Part shown: positions 8,787 through 18,339 of the stretch, one piece after another
How positions within the stretch are numbered: position 1 is the first letter of the stretch
Layout of the letters: each line of letters begins with the position of its first letter
NCBI RefSeq assembly: GCF_007833635.1
Contig: NZ_CP031125.1
Location: 868,001-932,000, forward strand
DNA length: 64,000 nucleotides
Reading direction: 5' to 3'
Origin: Candidatus Pelagibacter sp. FZCC0015
GTDB lineage: Bacteria; Pseudomonadota; Alphaproteobacteria; Pelagibacterales; Pelagibacteraceae
Notes under the pieces: model-generated
The model's input: the letters and a program-made list of their open reading frames with translations, nothing else
The model's database searches: none
What the model was told of the DNA's origin: nothing
Position numbers and translations under genes: made by a program

Positions 8787-9723
8787 TAATTATCTAGATA
8801 TAATCAGACCTGGAATTAATACTACCTTTCAAGATAAAGGTAGGGATCATCTTTATCATATTGGTATTCCATTTAGTGGTGCTATGGATAACCGAAATTA
8901 TCTTATAGCTAATAAACTTGTTAATAATAATTTAGACTCTGCAGTGATAGAGTTTGCATATCAAGGTCCTCACATAAAGTATTCAGGAGAAAAAATTAAT
9001 TTTGCTATTACTGGTGATGTAATTTTTTCCATTAAAAAAAAAGATACTGAAATCGAGGGCAAATGTTACGAAAGTTATCAAATTGAAAATGGAGATGAGA
9101 TAAATATCATATCTACAAATAAATCAGTTTATGGATATTTAGCATTAGGTGGAAAGTTCGATTTAAAATTTCAATGGAATAGTTATTCTATAAATACTAA
9201 AGCAAATATTGGATCTAACGATGGAAAAAAATTAGATTTAGGGCAAAGAATTAATTTAAAAAAAATAAATTCAAATAAGGATATTAAAAAAACTAATTAC
9301 ATTAATACTAAAATAGAAAACATAAGAGTGATTAAAGGCACTAATTTTGATTACTTTTCTGAAGAAGGTAAAAAAATATTTTATGAAAAGGAATTCACAG
9401 TATCCAAACTTTCAGACAGAATGGGCATGAGACTAGAGGGACCTAAAATTGAGAATATTGTGAACACCAACATAAAATCAGAGGGTTTGATTAAAGGTGT
9501 AATCCAAGTACCGGCAGATGGAAATCCAATTATAATGCTTTCAGATCATGGTACTATTGGTGGCTATCCAAAAATTGGAGTTGTGGCTAGTGTCGATTAT
9601 GACCGATTAGTACAGATGTCTCCTGGTTCAAAAATAAAATTTAAAGAGATTAATTTATCTGATGCAGAGACTTTATTTAAGTTATATGAAATGGAAACTC
9701 AAAATTTACTATCACAAATTTAA
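8779..9723 (+). CDS. pxpC: 5-oxoprolinase subunit C (KipA family)
   Basis: The 314-residue protein has the biotin-dependent carboxyltransferase/KipA family motifs: IIRPGINTTFQDKGR, HIGIPFSGAMDNRNYLIAN, VIEFAYQGP, YLALGGKFD, VSKLSDRMGMRLEGP, IKGVIQVPADGNPIIMLSDH and TIGGYPKIGVVASVD. It completes the PxpABC set. It overlaps pxpB by 8 nt, and its stop overlaps the start of the EamA permease by 1 nt, so these three are translationally linked. Confidence 0.93.
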   Translation: MSSNYLDIIRPGINTTFQDKGRDHLYHIGIPFSGAMDNRNYLIANKLVNNNLDSAVIEFAYQGPHIKYSGEKINFAITGDVIFSIKKKDTEIEGKCYESYQIENGDEINIISTNKSVYGYLALGGKFDLKFQWNSYSINTKANIGSNDGKKLDLGQRINLKKINSNKDIKKTNYINTKIENIRVIKGTNFDYFSEEGKKIFYEKEFTVSKLSDRMGMRLEGPKIENIVNTNIKSEGLIKGVIQVPADGNPIIMLSDHGTIGGYPKIGVVASVDYDRLVQMSPGSKIKFKEINLSDAETLFKLYEMETQNLLSQI

Positions 9724-10595
9724 TGAATTTTTTATCAAAAATACCAGGACCTTTTTTAGTTTTTTTAGGAGCTTGTGCGTTAAGTTTTGGAGGTTTAATT
9801 GTTAAGTCTTTCGATGGATCTACACTTTGGCAAATATTATTTTGGAGATCACTTTTCTTTATTGGAGTAATTACAATTTTTTTAATCTTTACTTACAGAG
9901 GAAAAATTTTCAGTGCTCTTTATAAATCTGGAATTCCAGGTTTATTTGGAGGTATAATTTTATCTATTGGATTTGCTAGCTATGTGTTTGCTATGTATGA
10001 AACAACAGTAGCTAATGCAAACTTTATAATTCAAACTCAAGCTTTGTTTTTAGCAATTTTTGGTTACGTATTTTTAAAAGAAAAAATTTCAAAAATTACA
10101 TTAACTTGCATTATTACAGCAGTAGTTGGTATCATTTTAATGTTAGGAAGTTCACTAACACCAGGTCAAATGACTGGAAACCTAGTTGCATTTATCATGC
10201 CGATATCATTTGCAATCTTAATTTTAATTGTCAGAAAATATCCAAAAGTCGACATGATACCTTTACAATTGGTTGCTGGAATTTTTGCAACACTAATAGG
10301 TTTGTTTATGTCACCGAGTATTTTGGTTTCAACAAATGATATTTTTTTAGGTTTTATTGCAGGATTTTTTCAAGTTGGACTTGGATTTATACTTATAACA
10401 ATTGGAGCAAGATCAACTCCTTCAGCATTTGTTGGAATCATTATGTTAACTGAAGCTGTTCTAGGACCCATGTGGGCATGGATGTTTGCAAACGAAAACC
10501 CGCCACTTACTGTACTTTTTGGGGGAGCCGTAGTTATAACAGCAGTAGTTATACAGTTTTTGTCTCCATTACTTGTTAAAAAACTAGCCAAATAA
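9723..10595 (+). CDS. EamA/DMT-family permease
   Basis: A 290-residue drug/metabolite transporter superfamily protein with ten hydrophobic helices in two EamA repeats. The first repeat contains TVANANFIIQTQALFLAIFGYVFLKEKIS, a typical EamA end-of-repeat stretch. The second ends with AFVGIIMLTEAVLGPMWAWM. It is joined to pxpC by a TAATG overlap, suggesting transport of 5-oxoproline, glutamate or a related metabolite, but the substrate cannot be read from sequence. The glycine riboswitch begins about 40 bp downstream. Confidence 0.88.
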   Translation: MNFLSKIPGPFLVFLGACALSFGGLIVKSFDGSTLWQILFWRSLFFIGVITIFLIFTYRGKIFSALYKSGIPGLFGGIILSIGFASYVFAMYETTVANANFIIQTQALFLAIFGYVFLKEKISKITLTCIITAVVGIILMLGSSLTPGQMTGNLVAFIMPISFAILILIVRKYPKVDMIPLQLVAGIFATLIGLFMSPSILVSTNDIFLGFIAGFFQVGLGFILITIGARSTPSAFVGIIMLTEAVLGPMWAWMFANENPPLTVLFGGAVVITAVVIQFLSPLLVKKLAK

Positions 10596-10597
10596 AT

Positions 10598-10627
10598 TTC
10601 ACATAAACATTTTAAATGTGTTATAAA
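10598..10627 (+). promoter_or_regulatory. Putative promoter of the glycine-riboswitch gcvTHP transcript
   Basis: TTCACA (10598-10603) and TATAAA (10622-10627) are separated by 18 bp. A start site about 7 nt downstream would place the RNA 5' end at the first riboswitch helix near 10634. The match is moderate, but the position agrees with the start of the aptamer. Confidence 0.45.
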
Positions 10628-10633
10628 TTTATA

Positions 10634-10787
10634 TACGGGAGAGACTACTTTTGTAGCGCCGAAGGAGCAACCACCCCGGAAACTCTCAGGCAAAAGGACC
10701 GTACATATTAACTCTGGAAAGAGAATTATTCTCGCCGAAGGAGCAAATCTCTCAGGCACCAAGACAGAGGGGGCAAAGAAGAGTTAA
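10634..10787 (+). ncRNA. Tandem glycine riboswitch
   Basis: Two glycine aptamers in series. Aptamer 1 spans about 10634-10703 and is closed by TACGG/CCGTA. It contains the conserved GCGCCGAAGGAGCAA and AACTCTCAGGCAAAAGGACC blocks. Aptamer 2 spans about 10708-10787 with CTCGCCGAAGGAGCAA, TCTCTCAGGCACCAAGACAG and AGAGGGGGCAAAG. The outer helix of aptamer 2 is a perfect 8-bp pairing, TTAACTCT (10708-10715) with AGAGTTAA (10780-10787). It ends one base before the gcvT ATG, so the purine-rich ribosome binding region lies inside it, which suggests control at translation. Glycine riboswitches upstream of gcvT are known in SAR11. Confidence 0.95.
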
Positions 10788-10788
10788 T

Positions 10789-11892
10789 ATGGAAATAAAA
10801 AAAACATCACTAAATAAACTTCATCAAAGTAACAACGCTAAGTTTGTTGAATTTGCTGGCTATGAAATGCCTATTCAGTATAGCAAAGGAATTATTGAAG
10901 AGCATAAATTCACAAGATCCCACTCCGGAATATTTGATGTATCACATATGGGCCAGCTATTCATACATGGTGATGAAAGTTTAACAGAAGAATTAGAAAA
11001 AATTTTTCCATTAGATTTAAAAAATCTGAAACAAAATTGCTCAAAGTATAGTTTTTTAATGAATGAGGATGCGGGAATTTATGATGATTTAATCATTACT
11101 AAAATCGAGGAAGGATATTTAATTATCTTAAATGCTGCATGCAAAGATAAAGATTTTGAGATTTTATCTAATTTACTAGGTTCGAAATTTAAAATGAATT
11201 TAGATAACAGTAGATCTTTGATAGCAATTCAAGGACCCAAGTCTGTTGAAATTTTAAACTCAATTATAAATGGGGTTGATCAACTAAATTTTATGACAGG
11301 AAATTGGTTCGATTCTGATAATCAAAAATTATTTGTTACAAGATCAGGTTATACAGGGGAAGATGGATTTGAAATTTCAATTTCTAACGATAAAGCTGAA
11401 AAATTCGTTGAAAATTTAATAAAAAAGGGAGCACAACTTATAGGACTTGGGGCAAGAGATACCTTGAGATTAGAAGCTGGATTATGTTTATATGGTCACG
11501 AATTAGATATTAATAAAACACCGGTTGAGGCAAACCTTAGATGGGCAATCTCAAAATCTAGATTATCAAACGGAGGTTTTATTGGATCAAAAAAAATTAT
11601 GAACCAAATGCAAGATGGAGCAAGCCAAGTAAGAGTAGGGATTAAACCCGAAGGTAGATTGATTGCTAGAGAAAAAACTAAAATATTTGATGATACAGAT
11701 ACACAAATTGGTGAGATAACTAGTGGCACGTTTGGACCAAGTGTAAATGGCCCTATAGCGATGGGTTATGTTAATAAAGAATTTTCAAAAGTTGATACTA
11801 AAATTTTGCTTGAGGTAAGAGGAAAAAAACATCCAGCAAATGTTTGCGCATTACCATTTTATAAAAAAAATTATGTGAAAGGAGTAAATTAA
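10789..11892 (+). CDS. gcvT: Glycine cleavage system T protein (aminomethyltransferase)
   Basis: The 367-residue protein releases ammonia from the aminomethyl-lipoyl H protein and gives 5,10-methylene-THF. Family motifs include [50 protein letters not shown] (with the conserved Arg-Leu-Glu), [11 protein letters not shown] and IAMGYV. The ATG follows the second riboswitch helix directly. It shares a TAATG stop-start with gcvH. In glycine/serine-limited SAR11 cells this system supplies one-carbon units when glycine is abundant. Confidence 0.97.
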   Translation: MEIKKTSLNKLHQSNNAKFVEFAGYEMPIQYSKGIIEEHKFTRSHSGIFDVSHMGQLFIHGDESLTEELEKIFPLDLKNLKQNCSKYSFLMNEDAGIYDDLIITKIEEGYLIILNAACKDKDFEILSNLLGSKFKMNLDNSRSLIAIQGPKSVEILNSIINGVDQLNFMTGNWFDSDNQKLFVTRSGYTGEDGFEISISNDKAEKFVENLIKKGAQLIGLGARDTLRLEAGLCLYGHELDINKTPVEANLRWAISKSRLSNGGFIGSKKIMNQMQDGASQVRVGIKPEGRLIAREKTKIFDDTDTQIGEITSGTFGPSVNGPIAMGYVNKEFSKVDTKILLEVRGKKHPANVCALPFYKKNYVKGVN

Positions 11893-12272
11893 TGAGTGAA
11901 GTAAAATTTTCAAAAGAACATGAGTGGATTACTTTAGAGGGAGATGTAGCCACAATAGGAATTACAAAACATGCAACAGAAATGCTCGGCGACATTGTTT
12001 TTGCAGAACTTCCTGAAAAAGGATCTAATGTTGAAAAAGATGGTACTGCAGGAGTAGTAGAGTCCACGAAAGCTGCTAGTGATGTTTACACTCCAGTTAG
12101 TGGTGAGGTAGTAGATACTAATCAAGCTATTGTAGACGATCCTTCTAAAATTAATGAAGATCCAGAAGGTTCAGCATGGTTTTTTAAACTTAAAATGAAA
12201 GATCAATCTGAAATGGATAGTCTTATGAACAAAGAAGAATACGATAAATTTGCAAAGGAGAGTGCTAGCTAA
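11892..12272 (+). CDS. gcvH: Glycine cleavage system H protein
   Basis: A 126-residue lipoyl carrier with the diagnostic sequence [20 protein letters not shown]. Lys60 is the lipoylation site. The N-terminal KFSKEHEWI and the C-terminal [12 protein letters not shown] are typical. It shuttles the aminomethyl group between GcvP and GcvT. It is coupled to both neighbours by 1-nt stop-start overlaps. Confidence 0.98.
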   Translation: MSEVKFSKEHEWITLEGDVATIGITKHATEMLGDIVFAELPEKGSNVEKDGTAGVVESTKAASDVYTPVSGEVVDTNQAIVDDPSKINEDPEGSAWFFKLKMKDQSEMDSLMNKEEYDKFAKESAS

Positions 12273-15142
12273 TGTTACATAATTCTCAAAAAGATTTTTT
12301 AAAAAGACATATTGGACCTTCAGATGAAGATCAAAATAAAATGCTTAAGGAACTTAATTACAAATCACTTGATGATTTAATCAAAAGCACAGTGCCAGAA
12401 AAAATCCAATTGAAAGATGAATTAAATATTGGAGAATCTAATTCAGAATATGAAGCATTAAGAAAATTAAAAGCAATTTCAAAAAAAAATCAAATTTATT
12501 CCAACTTCATAGGAATGGGTTACTACGGCACTTATACGCCATATGTAATTCTGAGAAATATTTTAGAAAATCCAGGTTGGTATACTTCTTATACACCTTA
12601 TCAACCCGAGGTAGCTCAAGGAAGATTAGAAATGCTGCTTAATTTCCAACAAATGATAGTTGATTTTACAGGAATGGATATAGCAAATGCATCTTTATTA
12701 GATGAAGGAACAGCAGCCGCAGAAGCAATGGGATTAAGTCATAGATTAAATAAAAAAGATAGTAATTTAGTTTTTGTCTCAGAAAATTGTCATCCACAAA
12801 CAATAGATGTAATCCAAACAAGAGCAGAACCAATGGGATTAAAAGTACTTGTTGGAAATGAAGATGAAGTATTAGATCAATTAAAAGAAGATTTAGTTTG
12901 CGGTATATTACAATATCCAGGAACATTAGGAGATATAGTAGATCCTAGTGAGGCAATAAGTAAAATTCATAAAAAAAATGGTAAAGCAATTTTAGCTTGT
13001 GATTTATTAGCACTTGCTAAGTTAAAAACACCAAGAGAACTAGGAGCAGATATTGCTGTTGGAAGTTCTCAAAGGTTTGGAATTCCAATGGGTTATGGTG
13101 GACCTCACGCAGCTTTCTTTGCAACTAAAGACGAGTTCAAAAGATCTATGCCAGGAAGAATTATCGGTGTGTCTGTTGATAGACATGGAAACAAAGCATA
13201 TAGATTATCATTACAAACTAGGGAACAACATATCAGAAGAGATAAAGCGACAAGTAATATTTGTACTGCCCAAGCTTTATTAGCAATTGTTTCTGCAGCT
13301 TATGCTATTTATCATGGTCCAGAGGGTATCAGAACTATTGCTGAGAGAGTTTCTCAATTAGCTAAAAATTTTGCAGATAAATTGAAACAATCTGGATATG
13401 AAATTTATTCAGATCATTTCTTTGATACAGTTACAATTGTAACAAAAGATAAAACTGATCAAATTTATAAAAATGCTTTGGATCAAAAGGTAAACATTAG
13501 AAGAGTAAATTCTGAAATGTTGGCAGTTTCTTTTGATGAAAAGAAAAATGTTTATAGAGTAAATCAATTGTTGAAAATTTTTAATGCAGCTGAGTCGATT
13601 AAAAAAGAAGACCCAACAGTAAGTCTGCCTAACTTACCAAAAAATTTATTAAGAACTTCAAAATATTTAGAACATCCTGTTTTTAATTCATATCACTCAG
13701 AAACTGAGATGCTTAGATATTTAAAAAAATTAGAAGATAAAGATATAGCTTTAAATAGAACAATGATTGCACTTGGTTCATGTACTATGAAATTAAACGC
13801 TACTGCAGAAATGATACCTATTTCGTGGAGAGAGTTAGCAGAGCCTCATCCATTTGTTCCTATTGAGCAGATGGAAGGATATAGAGATTTATTCACTGAT
13901 CTTAAAAATTGGCTGAGATCAATTACAGGTTTTTCTGGTGTTTCACTTCAACCAAATGCAGGCGCTCAAGGTGAATATGCAGGGTTAATGGTTATAAGAA
14001 AATATCATTTAGATAGAGGCGAAGAAAACAGAAATATATGTTTAATACCTAGCTCAGCACATGGAACCAATCCTGCTAGCGCACAAATGGTAGGAATGAA
14101 AGTTGTCGTTGTTGATTGTGACAAAGAAGGAAATGTTGATTTTGAGGATTTAAAGAAAAAAGCAGAAATGCATTCTGAAAATCTTGGAGCATTAATGGTC
14201 ACTTATCCGTCTACTCACGGAGTATTTGAGGAAAAAATTACAGATATATGTGAATTAATTCATAAACACGGTGGCCAAGTTTATATGGATGGCGCAAATT
14301 TAAATGCGCTTGTTGGTATTGCAAGACCTGGAAATTTTGGTCCAGATGTTTGTCACATAAACTTGCACAAAACATTCTGTATTCCACATGGTGGTGGAGG
14401 ACCAGGAATGGGTCCAATTGCATGTAAAAGACATTTACAAGTTTATTTGCCTAATCATCCAGTTGTTAAGGACTGTGGACCTGCCACAGGAATAGGAGCA
14501 GTTTCAGCAGCACCTTGGGGAAGTTCAAGTATTTTATCAATTTCATGGATGTATATTAAAATGATGGGTTCTGAAGGTTTAAAATTAGCTACTCAAATTG
14601 CAATATTAAATGCAAATTATATAGCTCATAGACTTAAAGATCATTACCCAATTCTTTATAAAGGTTCAAACGGAAATGTAGCACATGAATGTATTATTGA
14701 TATTCGATCTATTAAAACTGAAACAGGGATTACTGAAGAAGATATAGCCAAAAGATTGATCGATTATGGTTTTCATGCACCAACAATGTCATGGCCAGTA
14801 GCAGGCACAATGATGATTGAACCAACTGAAAGTGAAAGCTTGTCCGAACTAGATAGATTTTGTGATACTTTGATTAGCATTAAATCAGAAATAGATATGA
14901 TCAAATCAGGAAAATTTGATAAAGTTGATAATCCAATTAAAAATGCACCTCATACAGATATTGAATTAACTTCAGATGAGTGGAATCATAAATATTCAAG
15001 AGAGCAAGCTGCGTATCCTGCAAAATTCTTAAAAGCAAATAAATTTTGGCCTCCGGTTGCAAGAGTAGATAACGTGTACGGAGATAAAAATATTTTTTGT
15101 ACTTGTCCAAGCATGGATGAGTTTAAAGAAGATGCAGCATAA
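12272..15142 (+). CDS. gcvP: Glycine dehydrogenase (decarboxylating), P protein
   Basis: A 956-residue single-chain P protein, the fused type with both halves. The N-terminal part has DFLKRHIGPSDEDQ and NFIGMGYYGTYTP. The C-terminal half has the pyridoxal-phosphate lysine in HINLHKTFCIPHGGGGPGMG near residue 705. It decarboxylates glycine and loads the aminomethyl group on GcvH. Length and motifs are complete. No lpd is adjacent, so the shared L protein is encoded elsewhere. Confidence 0.97.
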   Translation: MLHNSQKDFLKRHIGPSDEDQNKMLKELNYKSLDDLIKSTVPEKIQLKDELNIGESNSEYEALRKLKAISKKNQIYSNFIGMGYYGTYTPYVILRNILENPGWYTSYTPYQPEVAQGRLEMLLNFQQMIVDFTGMDIANASLLDEGTAAAEAMGLSHRLNKKDSNLVFVSENCHPQTIDVIQTRAEPMGLKVLVGNEDEVLDQLKEDLVCGILQYPGTLGDIVDPSEAISKIHKKNGKAILACDLLALAKLKTPRELGADIAVGSSQRFGIPMGYGGPHAAFFATKDEFKRSMPGRIIGVSVDRHGNKAYRLSLQTREQHIRRDKATSNICTAQALLAIVSAAYAIYHGPEGIRTIAERVSQLAKNFADKLKQSGYEIYSDHFFDTVTIVTKDKTDQIYKNALDQKVNIRRVNSEMLAVSFDEKKNVYRVNQLLKIFNAAESIKKEDPTVSLPNLPKNLLRTSKYLEHPVFNSYHSETEMLRYLKKLEDKDIALNRTMIALGSCTMKLNATAEMIPISWRELAEPHPFVPIEQMEGYRDLFTDLKNWLRSITGFSGVSLQPNAGAQGEYAGLMVIRKYHLDRGEENRNICLIPSSAHGTNPASAQMVGMKVVVVDCDKEGNVDFEDLKKKAEMHSENLGALMVTYPSTHGVFEEKITDICELIHKHGGQVYMDGANLNALVGIARPGNFGPDVCHINLHKTFCIPHGGGGPGMGPIACKRHLQVYLPNHPVVKDCGPATGIGAVSAAPWGSSSILSISWMYIKMMGSEGLKLATQIAILNANYIAHRLKDHYPILYKGSNGNVAHECIIDIRSIKTETGITEEDIAKRLIDYGFHAPTMSWPVAGTMMIEPTESESLSELDRFCDTLISIKSEIDMIKSGKFDKVDNPIKNAPHTDIELTSDEWNHKYSREQAAYPAKFLKANKFWPPVARVDNVYGDKNIFCTCPSMDEFKEDAA

Positions 15143-15148
15143 TAATTA

Positions 15149-16387
15149 ATGAAAATTGCTGTTGTTGGCTCAGGTATTTCCGGATTAAGTGCTGCTTATT
15201 ATTTATCTAAAAAACATCATGTAGATCTTTTCGAGCGAGAAGATCATTTTGGTGGACACTCACACACAATAGATATTTTTTTTGATGAAAAAAAAGTTTC
15301 TGTAGATATTGGTTTCATTGTTTTTAATTTTCAAACTTATCCAAACTTAATTAATTTTTTTAAGGAAAATGATATTCAAATTGAAAAAAGCAACATGTCA
15401 TTTTCAGTTTCAGTAGATAATACAAACTTTGAATATTGTGGAAAAGGTTTGAGTGGAATTTTCTCTAATAAATCAAATTTGTTTAATATAGAGTTCTTAA
15501 AAATGTTTTTTGATATCATTAAATTTTATAAAAAAAGTGATCAAGTAAATGTATCAAATGATAAAATTACTTTAGGTGAATATTTAAAAATTAATAAACT
15601 ATCAAAAACATTTGTTGATTATCATATAATACCAATGGTATCTGCAATTTGGTCTATGCCTCCTTATGAAGCGAGTAAGATGCCAATTAGCTTCTTTCTT
15701 AGATTTTTCCAAAATCATGGATTGTTTAAATTGAAAAATAGACCGCAGTGGTACACAGTAACTAATAGAAGCAGAACTTATGTTAGTAAAATACTTTCCC
15801 AAATAAGTGGTGAACACTACAAAAATTACAAAGTTACAAAAGTTAAAAGAAAGTCATCAGGATTAGACCTATACTATGGTGGAGAAAGCGAATTTTTTGA
15901 TTATGATAAAGTAGTTTTGGCAACACATGCTGATGAAGCCTTAAAGTTAATTGAAAATCCAACTGAGGATGAGAAAAATATTCTTTCGAATTTTAGCTAC
16001 AAAGAAAATATAGCTTACATACATACAGATCAGCGGGCCATGCCAAAGAATAAAAAAGCCTGGTCTTCTTGGAATTCATCAATAGATGACAAGAATTTAG
16101 AGAAAAATTCAATTACCTACTGGTTAAATTTATTACAAAATTTAAAGTGTGATGAAAATATTTTCTTAACACTAAATCCTTACTTCAATATTGATGAGAA
16201 AAAAATATTGAGAAAAGTAAAATTTACACATCCATATTACGATCAAAAAGCGTTAGATGCTCAATCAGAGCTTATTAAAATACAAAATCAAAAAGATTTA
16301 CTTTTTTGTGGCAGTTATTTTGGTTACGGATTTCATGAAGATGGAATAAAATCATCTATTGAAATGCTGAAAAACCTTAATGATTAG
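15149..16387 (+). CDS. FAD-dependent amine-oxidase-like oxidoreductase of a lipid cluster
   Basis: A 412-residue flavoprotein. It has the N-terminal dinucleotide fold VVGSGISGLSAAYYLSK, then DLFEREDHFGGHSHT, and a C-terminal CGSYFGYGFHEDGIKSS flavin-binding region. This family is regularly found next to DUF1365 and cyclopropane-fatty-acid-synthase-type genes, as here, and is thought to oxidise or desaturate phospholipid acyl chains. The substrate is inferred from that context only. It overlaps the DUF1365 gene by 8 nt. Confidence 0.8.
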   Translation: MKIAVVGSGISGLSAAYYLSKKHHVDLFEREDHFGGHSHTIDIFFDEKKVSVDIGFIVFNFQTYPNLINFFKENDIQIEKSNMSFSVSVDNTNFEYCGKGLSGIFSNKSNLFNIEFLKMFFDIIKFYKKSDQVNVSNDKITLGEYLKINKLSKTFVDYHIIPMVSAIWSMPPYEASKMPISFFLRFFQNHGLFKLKNRPQWYTVTNRSRTYVSKILSQISGEHYKNYKVTKVKRKSSGLDLYYGGESEFFDYDKVVLATHADEALKLIENPTEDEKNILSNFSYKENIAYIHTDQRAMPKNKKAWSSWNSSIDDKNLEKNSITYWLNLLQNLKCDENIFLTLNPYFNIDEKKILRKVKFTHPYYDQKALDAQSELIKIQNQKDLLFCGSYFGYGFHEDGIKSSIEMLKNLND

Positions 16388-17144
16388 TTCTTGTATATAT
16401 AATGGAAATGTAACCCATAAGAGATTTAAACCAAAAGAACATTTTTTTAAGTATAAAGTATTTTCATTATTTATAGATCTATCAGAGCTAAATGAGCTTA
16501 ATGATAAATTAAAATTTTTTTCATTAAATAAATTTAATCTTATTAGTTTTTATGAGAAAGATCATGGTGATCGTGATGGGTCATCTCTTTTTGAATGGGT
16601 AAAAAAAAATCTAATTAATAACGAAATCAGTACAGAGAACATTAAAGTTAAACTTTTATGCTATCCAAGAATATTTGGTTATGTTTTTAATCCACTAAGT
16701 ATTTTTTTTGTATATGATAGAAATGATAATTTAATTTCTATTTTATACGAAGTTAAGAATACATTTGGCGAGCAACACACATATGTTTTTAAAGTAGAGG
16801 GACAAAATAAATTAATTCAAAATAATTGCTCAAAGAAATTTCATGTTTCACCATTTATTGAAATGGATTGTAATTATTTTTTTAGAATATTAAATCCAGA
16901 GCAGAAGTTGTCAGTTGTAATTGATCAATATGATCAAGAAGGAAAAATTCTTTTTGCATCTCAAGATGGTGAAAGATCTGATTTGACAAGTAAAAACTTA
17001 ATGAATTCTTATCTTAAACACCCTTTAATGACGTTTAAAATTATCTCTGCGATACATTTTGAAGCGTTTAAATTGTGGATTAAAGGAATTAAATTTATAA
17101 AGAAAAAATTTAAAATTAAAAATAATATAACAGTAGAAAATTAA
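16380..17144 (+). CDS. DUF1365 family protein
   Basis: A 254-residue protein with the DUF1365 hallmarks: YNGNVTHKRFKPKEHFFKYKV near the start, LLCYPRIFGYVFNPLSIFFVYD in the middle, and FHVSPFIEMDCNYFFRIL. The biochemical role of the family is not established, though members travel with Cfa-like methyltransferases and FAD oxidoreductases, as here. It shares a TAATG overlap with the downstream methyltransferase. Confidence 0.85.
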   Translation: MISSCIYNGNVTHKRFKPKEHFFKYKVFSLFIDLSELNELNDKLKFFSLNKFNLISFYEKDHGDRDGSSLFEWVKKNLINNEISTENIKVKLLCYPRIFGYVFNPLSIFFVYDRNDNLISILYEVKNTFGEQHTYVFKVEGQNKLIQNNCSKKFHVSPFIEMDCNYFFRILNPEQKLSVVIDQYDQEGKILFASQDGERSDLTSKNLMNSYLKHPLMTFKIISAIHFEAFKLWIKGIKFIKKKFKIKNNITVEN

Positions 17145-18322
17145 TGTTTTTAAATAACGCTGCAGATAAATTAGTTTTTAAATTTCTTGATAAAATAAGT
17201 CATGGTTATCTAGAGCTTACTACATATGATGGAAAAGTTTTAAAGTTTGGAAATCCAAATGAAAAATTGCATGCAAATATTTTAATCAAAAAACCAGATT
17301 TTAATTATAATTTAATTAGAGGCGGCAGTATTGGATTTGCTGAGAGCTACATGAGAGGTGAATTTGAAACTGATAATTTATCAAATTTAATTGAATTAAC
17401 TGCAAGAAATATAGAAGTCATATATAAATTTTCAGGCCTTCTTGATTTTCCAATAATTAATTTTGTAAAAAATAAAATAATTAAAAATACAAAAAGTAGA
17501 AGCAAAGAAAATATTGCTAAACACTATGATCTTGGAAATGACTTTTTTTCTCTTTGGTTAGATGACACCCTTACTTACTCTAGTGCTATATTTGATGATA
17601 AATCAAAAAATCTTTCTGATGCTCAAAATAACAAATATCAAAAATTAATTGATTTAATTAAACCAAATAATGGCGACAAAGTTTTAGAAATAGGATGTGG
17701 TTGGGGAGGTTTTGCTGAGTACTTAGGTAAAAAATATGATGTTAAACTTGACTGTATCACAATATCAAAAAAACAATTTGAATACGCAAAAGAAAGAATT
17801 TTTAATTGTGGTTTAAACGAAAAAGTGAATATTGAAATAAAAGATTACAGAGATCTTAAAGGCAAATATAATTCAATTGCCTCTATAGAGATGATTGAGG
17901 CAGTTGGTCAAAATTATTTAGAGGGTTATTTTAAAACTATTAAAACCAACTTATCTGATGGTGGTAAAGCAGCTATTCAAGCAATTACTATCGATGATAG
18001 GTTGTTTGACAGATACAAAAACAAACAAGATTTTATTCAAAAATATATTTTTCCTGGTGGTTTTTTACCAAATAAAAATAGCATTAATCGTTATGTTTCT
18101 GATAATGGTTTAACTATAAATTCATATATTTCTTATGCTGACCATTATGCAAATACATTGGCTATATGGAGAAATGAGTTTTTAAAAAAATGGGATTTAA
18201 TAAAAAATCAAGGTTTTGACTTAACATTTAAAAGAATGTGGGAGTTTTACCTTTCTTATTGTGAAGCTGGATTTAAGTCAAAAAATATTGATCTGATACA
18301 ATTTTCAATGCAAAACAAATAA
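17144..18322 (+). CDS. Cyclopropane-fatty-acyl-phospholipid synthase family methyltransferase
   Basis: A 392-residue SAM-dependent enzyme. The methyltransferase fold carries VLEIGCGWGGFAEYLG (SAM site, about residues 179-194). It is preceded by the Cfa-type ENIAKHYDLGNDFFSLWLDD and TYSSAIFDD. It is followed by SIEMIEAVGQNYLEGYF, QAITIDDRLF, YIFPGGFLPN and the C-terminal LSYCEAGFKSKNIDLIQFSM. It adds a one-carbon unit to a double bond of membrane lipid acyl chains. Cyclopropanation, or methylation as in furan fatty acid synthesis, cannot be separated by eye. Confidence 0.9.
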   Translation: MFLNNAADKLVFKFLDKISHGYLELTTYDGKVLKFGNPNEKLHANILIKKPDFNYNLIRGGSIGFAESYMRGEFETDNLSNLIELTARNIEVIYKFSGLLDFPIINFVKNKIIKNTKSRSKENIAKHYDLGNDFFSLWLDDTLTYSSAIFDDKSKNLSDAQNNKYQKLIDLIKPNNGDKVLEIGCGWGGFAEYLGKKYDVKLDCITISKKQFEYAKERIFNCGLNEKVNIEIKDYRDLKGKYNSIASIEMIEAVGQNYLEGYFKTIKTNLSDGGKAAIQAITIDDRLFDRYKNKQDFIQKYIFPGGFLPNKNSINRYVSDNGLTINSYISYADHYANTLAIWRNEFLKKWDLIKNQGFDLTFKRMWEFYLSYCEAGFKSKNIDLIQFSMQNK

Positions 18323-18339
18323 AAATAATGGAGATATTT

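Noticed and set aside
10601-10620. Imperfect inverted repeat CACAT...ATGTG after the EamA gene as a terminator
   Set aside because: The stem is short and AT-rich with no T run; it overlaps the presumed riboswitch promoter.
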